Of a DNA stretch of 64,000 bases, positions 38,897 to 48,003 are shown in pieces; positions within the stretch are counted from its first letter, which is position 1, and each line of letters begins with the position of its first letter. The notes under the pieces were generated by a model, which did no database searches, had not been told where the DNA came from, and saw only the letters and a list, made by a program, of their open reading frames with translations. The position numbers and the translations under genes were made by a program. This DNA is from Pollutimonas sp. M17 (GTDB lineage Bacteria > Pseudomonadota > Gammaproteobacteria > Burkholderiales > Burkholderiaceae_B), in contig NZ_CP107548.1 of NCBI RefSeq assembly GCF_025836975.1, forward strand, positions 806,001 through 870,000, written 5' to 3'.

Positions 38897-39652
38897 ATGT
38901 TCAAGAATAAATTCAAAGCTGTTCTGGCCGGATTGGCACTCGCCATGGCACTGCCCGCGGGCAACGCGGCCGCCCAGAACAAGGAATTGCTGGTTGCAAC
39001 CGACACGGCCTTCGTTCCGTTCGAATTCAAGCAGGACGGAAAATACACGGGCTTCGACATCGAATTATGGGACGCCATCGCCAAGCAGGCCGGCCTGAAA
39101 TACAGCCTGCGCCCCATGGACTTCAACGGCATCATCCCGGGCCTGCAGACGCGCAACATCGATGTCGCCCTGGCAGGCATCACCATCCGCGACGATCGCA
39201 AGAAGGTCATCGATTTTTCCGACCCTTACTATGAAAGCGGCCTGGCCATTCTTGTGGGCAAAGACAACAACACCATCAAGACGGCCAAGGACCTGGAAGG
39301 CAAGATGGTCGCGGTCAAGATCGGCACCGCCACGGTGGACTACCTGAAGGCCAATGTGCCCAATGCAAAGCTGAAGCTGTTCCCCAATATCGACAATGCC
39401 TTCCTGGAGCTGGCCACGGGCCGCGTCGATGCCGTCGTGCACGACACGCCCAACCTGCAGTATTTTGCCAAGACCGGCGGCCAGGGCCGCGTGAAAGTAG
39501 TGGGTTCGCTCAAGAGCGGCGATTTCTACGGCATCGCCTTCCCCAAGGGCAGCGACCTGGTGCCCACCGTCAACAAGGCCCTGAAAGCCTTGCAGGACAA
39601 TGGCCAGTACGATGCCCTGTACACCAAGTGGTTCGGTCAAAAGGTTCAGTAA
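38897..39652 (+). CDS. glnH: Glutamine-binding periplasmic protein GlnH
   Basis: 251 residues. Signal peptide (about residues 1-26), then a bacterial extracellular solute-binding family 3 domain: [14 protein letters not shown] at the start, [23 protein letters not shown] in the hinge and [15 protein letters not shown]. These match GlnH of E. coli. AAGGAGTC lies before the ATG. A hairpin with a T run follows before glnP, which would allow more binding protein than membrane complex. Confidence 0.93.
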   Translation: MFKNKFKAVLAGLALAMALPAGNAAAQNKELLVATDTAFVPFEFKQDGKYTGFDIELWDAIAKQAGLKYSLRPMDFNGIIPGLQTRNIDVALAGITIRDDRKKVIDFSDPYYESGLAILVGKDNNTIKTAKDLEGKMVAVKIGTATVDYLKANVPNAKLKLFPNIDNAFLELATGRVDAVVHDTPNLQYFAKTGGQGRVKVVGSLKSGDFYGIAFPKGSDLVPTVNKALKALQDNGQYDALYTKWFGQKVQ

Positions 39653-39669
39653 GCCCGACTCCGTCCACG

Positions 39670-39725
39670 ACGGCGATCCTGCGGCCGGCGCTCCGGTGAG
39701 CGCTCACTGCTGGGTCGCCGTTTTT
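39670..39725 (+). terminator. Hairpin between glnH and glnP (attenuator-like)
   Basis: Ten-pair stem with one G-U pair (39670-39679 with 39712-39721) and a 32-base inner region that can fold further; five T residues end it at 39725. A partial terminator at this point is common where the binding protein must be more abundant than the transporter. Confidence 0.5.
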
Positions 39726-39783
39726 CATTGCAACGGCGCAAGCCCCGGTACGGGCTGCGCCCATTTTCCTTAAGGCAATCAAC

Positions 39784-40623
39784 GTGACTTTTGAATGGTC
39801 TGTCATTTGGGACGCCATGCCCAGCCTGCTTGAAGGCACGCAAATGACGATACAAATCACTTTGCTTGGTTTGATCGGCGGAACGCTCATCGGCTTTCTG
39901 ACCGGCGTCGTCACGACCTACGTCAAAGTGCTGGTCACCTGGAGAAGCACGGCCATCGCGATCGCGACCGTCGCCGCGCTGTATCTGCTGTTGCGCCTGG
40001 CGTCCTGGTTCGGCACCCAGTTCCTGTCCGGCGTGCCGGACTGGGCCTGGCTGGCGCTGAAAATCGCCATCGTGGCCGGCTTGCTGCTGCGCTTCGCCGC
40101 CTACATTCCCATTGCGCTTTCCTTCCTGGCCCAGCTGTACATCCTTCTTATACGGGGCACCCCCATCGTCGTGCAGGTGATGTTCATCTACTTTGCGCTG
40201 CCATTGATCTTCGGCTGGCGCATCGACGCGGTGTGGGCGGCCATCTTCACGCTGGTCATCAATTCGGGCGCCTACATCGCCGAAATCGTGCGCGGCGCCC
40301 TGCTGTCTGTGCCCAAGGGCCTGAAAGAGGCCGGCGAAGCCATGGGGCTGCCTTTCTACAAGATACTGGCCTTCATCATCGGCCCGGTCGCCTTGCGCCG
40401 CATGATCCCGGCGATGGGCAACCAGTGCATCATCAGCCTGAAGGATTCGTCGCTGTTCATCGTGATCGGCGTGGCCGAACTGACCCGCCAGGGCCAGGAG
40501 ATCATCGCCAGCAACTTCCGCTCGGTCGAGATATGGGGCGCCGTGGCCGTCATCTATCTGATCCTGACCGGATTCATCGCGCTGGTGCTGAAGTTTGTCG
40601 AACACAGGACGCAGATCGTATGA
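39784..40623 (+). CDS. glnP: Glutamine ABC transporter permease GlnP, enlarged
   Basis: 279 residues against about 219 in E. coli GlnP. The flanks align closely ([18 protein letters not shown] at the start; [52 protein letters not shown] later). The extra 60 residues lie at about 45-105, between the first and the next shared helix, and include two additional hydrophobic segments ([29 protein letters not shown]). GTG start with AAGG upstream. The stop overlaps the glnQ start. Confidence 0.93.
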   Translation: MTFEWSVIWDAMPSLLEGTQMTIQITLLGLIGGTLIGFLTGVVTTYVKVLVTWRSTAIAIATVAALYLLLRLASWFGTQFLSGVPDWAWLALKIAIVAGLLLRFAAYIPIALSFLAQLYILLIRGTPIVVQVMFIYFALPLIFGWRIDAVWAAIFTLVINSGAYIAEIVRGALLSVPKGLKEAGEAMGLPFYKILAFIIGPVALRRMIPAMGNQCIISLKDSSLFIVIGVAELTRQGQEIIASNFRSVEIWGAVAVIYLILTGFIALVLKFVEHRTQIV

Positions 40624-41348
40624 GCATTGTTGAATTCAAGAACGTCGTCAAGCGCTTCGGCTCCAGCGTTGTGCTCAACGGCATCGACCTCACGATAGAA
40701 AAGGGCGAGGTCGTCGTGGTGGTCGGGCCGTCCGGGTCGGGCAAGTCCACCTTCCTGCGCTGCATCAATGTGCTGGAGACCATCGAGGGCGGCGACATCG
40801 TCGTCAATGGCCTGAGCGTGCTGGGCAGCGGTCCCCAGGTGCGCGAACTGCGCCGCGAAGCGGGCATGGTGTTCCAGCAGTTCAATCTGTTCCCGCAACT
40901 GACGGCGCTGGAAAACGTGATGTTCGGGCCCATACATACGCGCGGCACGCCGCGCGGCCAGGCCCGCGACGAAGCCCAGGCTTTGCTCCGCAAAGTGGGG
41001 CTGGGCGAGAAAATGGGCAACTATCCGGGCCAGCTATCGGGCGGGCAGCAGCAGCGCGTGGCGATTGCCCGCGCCCTGGCCATACGCCCGCAACTGATGC
41101 TGTTCGACGAACCCACGTCGGCGCTCGATCCCGAGCTGCGCCACGAAGTGCTGAAGGTCATGCAGGATGTGGCCGAAGAAGGCATGACCATGGTGGTGGT
41201 CACGCACGAAATGGAATTCGCGCGCAAGGTGGGAACGCGGCTGATCTTCATCGATCAGGGCAAGATCTCGGAAGACGGCCCGCCCAGCGAGTTGCTGAGC
41301 AATCCGCCCAGCCAGCGCCTGAAGGATTTCCTGCAGCACGTGTCCTAG
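40620..41348 (+). CDS. glnQ: Glutamine ABC transporter ATP-binding protein GlnQ
   Basis: 242 residues. Walker [12 protein letters not shown]-loop [11 protein letters not shown], signature [15 protein letters not shown], Walker [15 protein letters not shown], and switch His in [11 protein letters not shown]. Completes the glnHPQ importer. ATG overlaps the glnP stop. Its TAG stop shares a CTAG palindrome with the stop of the convergent coiled-coil gene. Confidence 0.95.
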   Translation: MSIVEFKNVVKRFGSSVVLNGIDLTIEKGEVVVVVGPSGSGKSTFLRCINVLETIEGGDIVVNGLSVLGSGPQVRELRREAGMVFQQFNLFPQLTALENVMFGPIHTRGTPRGQARDEAQALLRKVGLGEKMGNYPGQLSGGQQQRVAIARALAIRPQLMLFDEPTSALDPELRHEVLKVMQDVAEEGMTMVVVTHEMEFARKVGTRLIFIDQGKISEDGPPSELLSNPPSQRLKDFLQHVS

Positions 41349-42046
41349 CGGGACACCCTTATCGTACGGGTCGCCACCGTCTTCTCGGATCCTTCCCGCG
41401 TGATCTTTATGCTGACCTGCCGGGGGGTGAAGCCCTCGGGCAGGGGCAGGGTGCCGTCCAGATGGGTATAGCGCTGCAACTCTACCTTGAAGGCGGGCAG
41501 GTCGACGTGGCCGGACCTGCCGTTTGCGTACCGCCCGGCCACATTCAGCTCGGCCTGGCCGGTGAAGGTATCCGTCTTGCCTTCGTCCTGCATGACCAAT
41601 ATCAGATAATGCAGATAGCCGTCTTTGGCCTCGAAAGTGGCCGCGCGTATGCCCGGCGACGTGCCGCGCGGGTCGGCCGGCATGGCATCGACGAACAGCT
41701 GCAGGTCGGAGGTCAGCTTGGCGGCCTCTTCCTTGGCCTTCTTCAGCTCGTCGGCCTGGGCCTGCAGGTTGGCGCGCGTCTCGGTCAGATCGCGCGTCTG
41801 CTGGTTGAGCTGGGATTGCAGGCGCTGCTTGTCCATATTGACGCTGTTCAGGTCATAGTGCAACTGCTCCGATTGCTCGACGGTAAGGCGGACGGGGCCA
41901 TAGCTTTTTTGCAGAAACAGCAGGCCTCCCGCACCCAGCACCACGCCCGTTAGCATCAGCACAAGCCACCGCGGTATGCGGCGCCGGCTGCGGGTCGAAC
42001 CGTATGCCGTGGGCTTGAAGACGTGACGTTTGGATGAACCGAGCAT
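41345..42046 (-). CDS. Single-pass membrane protein with coiled coil, unknown function
   Basis: 233 residues, no enzymatic motif. Basic N-terminus, one membrane helix (about residues 28-48, WLVLMLTGVVLGAGGLLFLQ), then a coiled coil (about 60-115, with SVNMDKQRLQSQLNQQTRDL and ADELKKAKEEAAKLTSDLQ) and a C-terminal beta-rich domain. Most of it would face the periplasm. It resembles the DUF6776-type proteins in general architecture, but I cannot confirm the family. ATG at 42046 (MLGSSKRH) is preferred over a longer reading to 42103. Convergent with glnQ and read in the same direction as murU-amgK. Confidence 0.7.
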   Translation of the reverse strand: MLGSSKRHVFKPTAYGSTRSRRRIPRWLVLMLTGVVLGAGGLLFLQKSYGPVRLTVEQSEQLHYDLNSVNMDKQRLQSQLNQQTRDLTETRANLQAQADELKKAKEEAAKLTSDLQLFVDAMPADPRGTSPGIRAATFEAKDGYLHYLILVMQDEGKTDTFTGQAELNVAGRYANGRSGHVDLPAFKVELQRYTHLDGTLPLPEGFTPRQVSIKITREGSEKTVATRTIRVSR

Positions 42047-42234
42047 GTGTAGATGATTCCTGTATGGCAAGGGCGGCCGGGCCCGCACGGGCCGCGCCGC
42101 CACCGAAAAGCCTTAAAGCATAGACCCTATTCCGCAACGGAAACAGGTATTGCAGGCCTTGGTTTCGCCTTGCCAGTTTTTGATACATTGTTGAATGTGC
42201 GCCCATAAATTGTAACGCGCACATGGGCGGGCCG

Positions 42235-42930
42235 CTACCCGGCCAGGCGTCGATCCAGGGCGGCCAGGCGTTCCGGGGTTCCCACATCGACCCAATCGCC
42301 GTCATGGCGTCCGCCGACGATGAGCCGCTGGTGCATGGCCTGGCGCAACAGGGGCGCCAGCGGGGCGGGCCGGCCGCGCTCCAGTTCCTCGAACAGGGCG
42401 GGACGATAGACGCCAATGCCCGAGAACGTCAGGGCGGCGACAGAGGGCATGTCCTGGGCTGTGCCAAGGAGGCCTGTCTCGTCGAGGCGGAAGTCGCCGT
42501 CGGGGTGCTGAACGGGATTGTCCACCATGAGCAGCCAGGCCAGCTTGCCCCGCGATTCGATATCGGCGGCCATGGCGGGCGCAAGGGCCGGATCCCAATC
42601 GCACCAGACATCGCCGTTGATGACCAGAAAAGGCTGGCCCTGGAAGAAATCCAGGGCCTGGACGATGCCGCCGGCGGTTTCCAGGGCCTGGGTTTCGGCT
42701 GAATAGGAAATGCGGACGCCATGGCGCCGGCCATCTCCCAGCGCCTCTTCGATCTTGCCGCCCAGCCAGGCGTGATTGACGATCAGTTCCGTAATGCCGG
42801 CCCGGGCCAGGCGCATCAGGTGCCACGCGATAAGCGGCCGCCCGCCCGCCTGCAGCAGCGGCTTGGGCGTGGTGTCGGTCAGGGGGCGCATGCGTTCGCC
42901 GCGGCCTGCTGCCAGTATCATGGCGCGCAT
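42235..42930 (-). CDS. murU: N-acetylmuramate-1-phosphate uridylyltransferase MurU (NTP-transferase)
   Basis: 231 residues. Nucleotidyltransferase fold: MILAAGRGERMRPLTDTTPKPLL is the nucleotide-binding block (in order), FLVINGDVWCD carries the metal-binding Asp, and WVDVGTPERLAAL closes the protein. Together with the adjacent kinase this is the amgK-murU pair, which converts recycled MurNAc to UDP-MurNAc and bypasses de novo synthesis. The ATG overlaps the amgK stop (ATGA at 42927-42930 region), so translation is coupled. A mannose-1-phosphate specificity is the other possible label. Confidence 0.85.
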   Translation of the reverse strand: MRAMILAAGRGERMRPLTDTTPKPLLQAGGRPLIAWHLMRLARAGITELIVNHAWLGGKIEEALGDGRRHGVRISYSAETQALETAGGIVQALDFFQGQPFLVINGDVWCDWDPALAPAMAADIESRGKLAWLLMVDNPVQHPDGDFRLDETGLLGTAQDMPSVAALTFSGIGVYRPALFEELERGRPAPLAPLLRQAMHQRLIVGGRHDGDWVDVGTPERLAALDRRLAG

Positions 42931-43973
42931 CAGAATGTGTATCCCGTGGTCACCTGGCGGTTGTCGAGCTTGTCGAGCAGGCGCAGCAGCGGACGGAAGA
43001 CGCCGTAGCGCTGGGCGACCTGGCGTGCATACGCGTTCACGCGGGGCATGTGATCCAGATAATGATGCTTGCCGTCGCGATGGGACAGACGCGCGAAGAC
43101 GCCCAGTATGCGCAGGTTGCGCTGCAGGCTGATCCATTCGTAGGCGCGGTGGAAGTCGGCGAAGTCGGCGGGCACCGGCAGGCCGGCCGCTCTTGCGGCT
43201 TCCCAGTAGCGTATGGCCCAATCCAGCTGCTGCGGCTCTTCCCAGGTGGTGCGCGCATCCATGACCAGCGAAGCGATGTCGTAGCCGATGGGGCCCGCCA
43301 GGGCATCCTGGTAGTCGATGATGCCCGGGTCGCCGCCTTCGGGGGCCAGCATGAGGTTGGGCGAGTGGAAGTCCCGGTGAACCAACACACGGGCCTGCTT
43401 CACGTTGTCGGCGACCAGAGTGTCGAAGGTCTGGCGCAGCACGGCTTGCTCGGACTCATCCAGCCGAGCCTGGCAGTGCGTGTGCGCATACCATTCCGGG
43501 AATACGCTCAGTTCCTGGACCAGGCGCTGCGCGTCGTAGGCGGGCAGGCCGGTAACGGAGGCGCCTTGCAGTCGCACCAGCGCGGACAGGGCCGCGCGGT
43601 AGATTTCTTGCAGCCGTGCATCGTCCAGGCCCGACTGGATGGCCTGGTAATAGGTCTGTTCGCCCAGGTCGGAAAGCAGCAGGAATCCTTGCTGTACATC
43701 TTGCGCAAATATGGCCGGCACATTCAGGCCGGCCTGCCGGAGCAGGCCCGTGACATGTAAAAAAGGCCCGCAATCTTCGTGTTCGGGCGGTGCGTCCATG
43801 ACAATGGCCGTGCCGCTGGACGATTGAAGGCGATAATAGCGGCGGAAGCTGGCATCGCTGGATGCGGGCCGCAAGGTGTCCAGGTCCAGCCCATGCGCCG
43901 CGGCAATGCTTTGCAGCCAGTTTTTCAGTGTGGCCAGGCGGATATCGGGGGAAGAATTCAAATCAGGTTCCAT
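42930..43973 (-). CDS. amgK: Anomeric N-acetylmuramate/N-acetylglucosamine kinase AmgK
   Basis: 347 residues, aminoglycoside-phosphotransferase fold. The catalytic loop VLVHRDFHSPNLML (H-x-D-x-x-x-x-N) and GIIDYQDALAGPIGYD metal motif are intact; SSDASFRRYYRL is the N-terminal nucleotide-binding strand region. AmgK phosphorylates the anomeric carbon of MurNAc released in peptidoglycan recycling; MurU then makes UDP-MurNAc. As in Pseudomonas, the pair lies next to and divergent from lptD-surA. Confidence 0.85.
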   Translation of the reverse strand: MEPDLNSSPDIRLATLKNWLQSIAAAHGLDLDTLRPASSDASFRRYYRLQSSSGTAIVMDAPPEHEDCGPFLHVTGLLRQAGLNVPAIFAQDVQQGFLLLSDLGEQTYYQAIQSGLDDARLQEIYRAALSALVRLQGASVTGLPAYDAQRLVQELSVFPEWYAHTHCQARLDESEQAVLRQTFDTLVADNVKQARVLVHRDFHSPNLMLAPEGGDPGIIDYQDALAGPIGYDIASLVMDARTTWEEPQQLDWAIRYWEAARAAGLPVPADFADFHRAYEWISLQRNLRILGVFARLSHRDGKHHYLDHMPRVNAYARQVAQRYGVFRPLLRLLDKLDNRQVTTGYTF

Positions 43974-44038
43974 TGAAGAAAAATCGATAAATGCCGCAAT
44001 CGGCGGTCATGCCTGTACCCGGCATGCGCCAGCTTCTC

Positions 44039-44044
44039 TATAAT
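44039..44044 (+). promoter_or_regulatory. Candidate -10 box of lptD-surA-rsmA
   Basis: A perfect TATAAT lies 72 bases before the chosen lptD start, in the gap between divergent amgK and lptD. No convincing -35 hexamer is found 16-18 bases upstream, so the box may rely on an activator or be fortuitous. Confidence 0.35.
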
Positions 44045-44115
44045 ACCGGGTCGCCAATCCTTACGGTTCGGCTGCTGTGCCAAAATATAGTCTGTTTTCA
44101 GGAGACGAAATCCTC

Positions 44116-46518
44116 GTGCGTTTGGTTTGGTGGGCAATTCTATTCGCCATCGGTGGCGTATCGGCGGCGCAGGCGCAGCAGTCCGCCGCGGATACGGCCA
44201 CGCGGCCGGATCTGCCGGCGCTTCGGGTGGCGCCCAACCTGCAATTGCACAAGAACGTGGACGACAACGAGATGTCCGCCTTCATGGTGGGCGACAAGAT
44301 GGAAAGCGATCCCGACGGAAGGGTGATCCTGACGGGATCGGCCGAAGTGCGGCGCATCGACTCCATCGTCAAGGGCGATTACATCGATTACCAGCGCTCC
44401 ACGGGCCAGGTCCGGGTGCGCGGCAATGGCCTGATCATACGAGACGCCAGCGTGATCACAGGCCCCACGCTGGATTACAACATCAATAGCGAAACGGGCG
44501 AGATCGACGAGCCGGATTTCTGGCTGGGCGCCACCGGCGGTTCCGGCACGGCCAGCCGGGCCGACATCTTCAGCCGCAGCCATATGCGGCTGTCCGACGT
44601 GAACTACACCGGCTGCCCCTGCCCGGATCCCGCCTGGTACATAAAGTCGCCCAAGGTGGACCTGCATTTCGACGAAAACGAAGGCATCGCGCGCCATGGG
44701 GTGCTGTACTTCAAGGATGTGCCCATCCTGTATTCGCCCTACCTCAGCTTTCCCATCAAGAAAGAGCGCAAATCGGGTTTCCTGATACCCACCTACGGCA
44801 CGTCGAGCTCGGGCGGCTTCGAGCTTACCCTGCCGTACTATTTCAATCTGGCGCCCAATTACGATCTGACCGTGACGCCGCGCTACATGGCCAAGCGCGG
44901 CCTGCAGCTGGGCAGCGAGTTCCGCTACCTGGGCGAGCGCTATAGCGGCCAGCTCTATGGCACCTACCTGGCCGACGACAGGGTCGCCGACCGCAAGCGC
45001 TGGTACTATGCCGCGCAGCATACCCATAGCCTGGGCGGCGGCGTCAACGCTTCCTTCGACATACGGCGCGTGTCGGACGATGATTATTTCCGTGATTTTT
45101 CCTCTTTCGGGCTGAACGAGGCCAGCTACACCTACCTGCCCAGCAGCGCGGGCCTGAACTGGAGCGGCTACCGGTATTTCAACGCATCGCTGTATGCCTA
45201 CAAGTACCAGACGCTGCAGGACGTCACCTCGGGCAGCTACCTGGTGCCCCAATACGACCGCCTGCCCGAACTGTACGTACGCGGCGCGCGCTACAACTGG
45301 GCGGGTTTCGACGTCCAGTCCGACAACTACGCCACGCGCTTCGTCCGTCCGGTTTATTCGGGGTCGTCCTTCCCCGCCGTGTGGGACAAGCACTATGGCC
45401 CGGACGGCACACGCTATTCGTCCTACACCACGGTGTCCTATCCCATCGTACGGGCCGGCTGGTACGTGACGCCCAAGGTCGGCCTGCACCTGAGCCAATA
45501 CAACACCCAATGGCACGCCCAGGATAATCCCGGCTATCTGAGCTATCCCGCGGGCTACCTGACCTACCCCAAGTCCCAGTCGCGCGTGCTGCCCATCATG
45601 TCCATCGATTCAGGCATGGTGTTCGAGCGCGATACGACCCTGTTCGGCAATGACTCCATCCAGACGCTGGAACCGCGCGTCTATTACCTGCGCGTGCCTT
45701 ACCGGGACCAGTCGCAGATACCGGTGTTCGACACCTATTACGCCGACTTCAACTTCGCCCAGGCCTTTGACGAAAACGTATTCAGCGGCGGCTGGGACCG
45801 CATCGCCGATGCCGACCAACTGACGGTGGGGCTGACCACCCGGTGGCTGGATGCGGAATCGGGCTTCGAGCGGCTGTCGCTGTCGGCGGCGCAGCGCATC
45901 TACTTCCGCGACCAGCTCGTTACCCTGTATCCCACCGACAAGCGCCGCACCAATACCAAGTCGGACTATCTGTTCGGCGCCGCCGCCGCGCTGACCGACA
46001 AGCTCTCGGTGCGTTTCGACGCGCAGTACAACCCCGAGTCCAAGGACCGCAACCGAATGACGGCGGGCTTCCGCTGGGAGCCCAAGCGCCTGGCGACGCT
46101 GTCGGTCGCCTACCGTTATCAGCGCGACCCCCGGCTGGTGGCCGATCCCTTCGCGGGCGAGCAGCCGGGCTATATCGACAACAGCAAGGAACAGGTTTCC
46201 CTGACCGGGCAGTGGCCGCTGACCAATAAGTGGTATGCGCTGGGCCGCTATGATTATTCCTTGCAGGAAAAACGCTCCACCCAGTCCATTCTGGGCGTGG
46301 AATACAAAGGCGATTGCTGCTGGACCGCCCGCGTCGTAATGCAGCGCTACGCCGTATCGCGCGAGAAGGCCAATACCGCCATGTTCTTCCAGCTTGAGCT
46401 CTCGGGCCTGGGCTCGCTGGGCACCGATCCCATGAAATTGCTGGGTGAACGGATCTCGGGCTACCAGTCCATCACTCCACCTATACCGGAAAAAACCACC
46501 TTCGAGAGGTATGAATAA
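44116..46518 (+). CDS. lptD: LPS-assembly outer-membrane protein LptD
   Basis: 800 residues. Signal peptide (about residues 1-19, cleaved near QAQ), a periplasmic OstA/jellyroll domain (GRVILTGSAEVRRIDSIVKGDYIDYQ and so on), then a large 26-strand barrel. It takes LPS to the cell surface with LptE. Four mature Cys: C167 and C169 (TGCPC) and the C734-C735 pair (GDCCW). GTG at 44116 was chosen because it places the signal peptide at the very N-terminus and GGAG lies 11 bases upstream; a GTG at 44077 adds 13 residues. The stop overlaps surA. Confidence 0.92.
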   Translation: MRLVWWAILFAIGGVSAAQAQQSAADTATRPDLPALRVAPNLQLHKNVDDNEMSAFMVGDKMESDPDGRVILTGSAEVRRIDSIVKGDYIDYQRSTGQVRVRGNGLIIRDASVITGPTLDYNINSETGEIDEPDFWLGATGGSGTASRADIFSRSHMRLSDVNYTGCPCPDPAWYIKSPKVDLHFDENEGIARHGVLYFKDVPILYSPYLSFPIKKERKSGFLIPTYGTSSSGGFELTLPYYFNLAPNYDLTVTPRYMAKRGLQLGSEFRYLGERYSGQLYGTYLADDRVADRKRWYYAAQHTHSLGGGVNASFDIRRVSDDDYFRDFSSFGLNEASYTYLPSSAGLNWSGYRYFNASLYAYKYQTLQDVTSGSYLVPQYDRLPELYVRGARYNWAGFDVQSDNYATRFVRPVYSGSSFPAVWDKHYGPDGTRYSSYTTVSYPIVRAGWYVTPKVGLHLSQYNTQWHAQDNPGYLSYPAGYLTYPKSQSRVLPIMSIDSGMVFERDTTLFGNDSIQTLEPRVYYLRVPYRDQSQIPVFDTYYADFNFAQAFDENVFSGGWDRIADADQLTVGLTTRWLDAESGFERLSLSAAQRIYFRDQLVTLYPTDKRRTNTKSDYLFGAAAALTDKLSVRFDAQYNPESKDRNRMTAGFRWEPKRLATLSVAYRYQRDPRLVADPFAGEQPGYIDNSKEQVSLTGQWPLTNKWYALGRYDYSLQEKRSTQSILGVEYKGDCCWTARVVMQRYAVSREKANTAMFFQLELSGLGSLGTDPMKLLGERISGYQSITPPIPEKTTFERYE

Positions 46519-47999
46519 TGCGTAGTCTGCATGCTAAGCGCTGGCTTGCGCCCGTTCTGATTTCCTTGGCGGGCGTCCTGCTCTCGGGCGCCGCGTGGGC
46601 GGCCAAACCTGCTGCCAAGCCCGCGCAGCCCGCGGCGGCGCAACCCTCCGAGCAGTTCGTCGACGGCATTGCGGCCATCGTCAACAAGCACGTCATTACC
46701 TTGCAGCAGGTCAATACGCAGGCGCTATCGGCGCAAGAGCAATTGAAGCGCCAGAACATCCCGGTTCCGGAACTCACGGTGCTGCGCAAGCAGGTGCTGC
46801 AACGCATGATCACCGAAGAGCTGGAGCGCCAGGAGGCCGAGCGCCTGGGCATACGCGTGTCGGACGCGCAGGTCGACCATGCGGTCCAGACCATCGCGCA
46901 GCGCAATCGCATCAGCACGGCCACGCTGCGGCAGGAGATCGAGAAATCGGGCGTGCCCTGGGCGACCTATCTGGACAATCTGCGCCAGGAAGTGCGCCTG
47001 GACATGTTGCGTCAGCGCACCGTCGACAGCACGATCACCATTTCCGATGCCGAGATCGACGCCTTCCTGAAGAGCCAGGGCAATGCAATCAGTCCGCCGC
47101 AGCAGGCGGCTCAGCAGCCGGCTCCCGCCCCGCAGCAGCAAGGCCCGCAGGTGCTCGGCCTGGCCCAGATCCTGGTGGCCGTGCCTGAAGGCGCGCCGGC
47201 CGCGAAAGTGCAGGAATTGCGCCAGAAGGCCGAGGGCTTGCTGGCGCGCGTGCGCGGCGGCGCCGACTTTGCCGGCGTGGCGGCGGCTTCTTCCGACGGC
47301 CCGCAGGCCCTCAACGGCGGCGAGCTGGGTGTGCGTCCCGTCAATGGCTGGCCCGACCTGTTCGTCAGCGCCACCCAGAACCTGAACGCCGGCGAAATCA
47401 GCGGCATCGTGCAAAGCGGCAATGGCTTCCACATCCTCAAGGTGCTGACGCGCGGCCAGCCGGGCCAGCGTCCCGCCGAACCGCAGCTGCAATCGATGGC
47501 GCCGCAGGCGGCTCCCGCACAGCAGGGGCCGATGATGGTTACCCAGACCCACGCGCGCCACATCCTGATCAAGACGACCAAGGTCATGTCCGATGCGAAG
47601 GCCGAGACGCGGCTCAAGCAGCTGCGCCAGCGCCTGGCCAATGGCGAGGGTTTCGAGGATCTGGCCAAGCGCTATTCCGAAGACGCCACGGCGCCGCAGG
47701 GCGGCGACCTGGGTTGGCTGACACCGGGCGAAACGGTGCCGGCGTTCGAGCAGGCCATGAATGCGCTGGAACCGGGCCAAATCAGCGAGCCGGTCAAGTC
47801 GCAGTTCGGCTGGCACCTCATCCAGGTGCTGGAGCGCCGGACCAAGAACATGGAAAAGGAATTCAAGCGCATGCAGGCGCGGCAGATACTGTTCGAGCGA
47901 CGCGTCGAGCCGGCCTTCGAGGATTGGCTCAGCCAGCTGCGCGGCCAGGCCTACATCGACAACCGCCTGGATCCGCAGTCGAACCGCAACCGCCGCTGA
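46518..47999 (+). CDS. surA: Periplasmic chaperone / peptidyl-prolyl isomerase SurA
   Basis: 493 residues. Signal peptide (about 1-28), N-terminal SurA chaperone domain ([20 protein letters not shown], ending near residue 195) and two parvulin domains (about 205-310 and 340-445: each with the HILI / ILKVL and GWHLIQVL pattern). Pro/Gln-rich linkers join the domains. It guides barrel proteins, LptD included, to the BAM complex. The ATG overlaps the lptD stop by one base. Confidence 0.94.
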   Translation: MRSLHAKRWLAPVLISLAGVLLSGAAWAAKPAAKPAQPAAAQPSEQFVDGIAAIVNKHVITLQQVNTQALSAQEQLKRQNIPVPELTVLRKQVLQRMITEELERQEAERLGIRVSDAQVDHAVQTIAQRNRISTATLRQEIEKSGVPWATYLDNLRQEVRLDMLRQRTVDSTITISDAEIDAFLKSQGNAISPPQQAAQQPAPAPQQQGPQVLGLAQILVAVPEGAPAAKVQELRQKAEGLLARVRGGADFAGVAAASSDGPQALNGGELGVRPVNGWPDLFVSATQNLNAGEISGIVQSGNGFHILKVLTRGQPGQRPAEPQLQSMAPQAAPAQQGPMMVTQTHARHILIKTTKVMSDAKAETRLKQLRQRLANGEGFEDLAKRYSEDATAPQGGDLGWLTPGETVPAFEQAMNALEPGQISEPVKSQFGWHLIQVLERRTKNMEKEFKRMQARQILFERRVEPAFEDWLSQLRGQAYIDNRLDPQSNRNRR

Positions 48000-48003
48000 T
48001 TCC

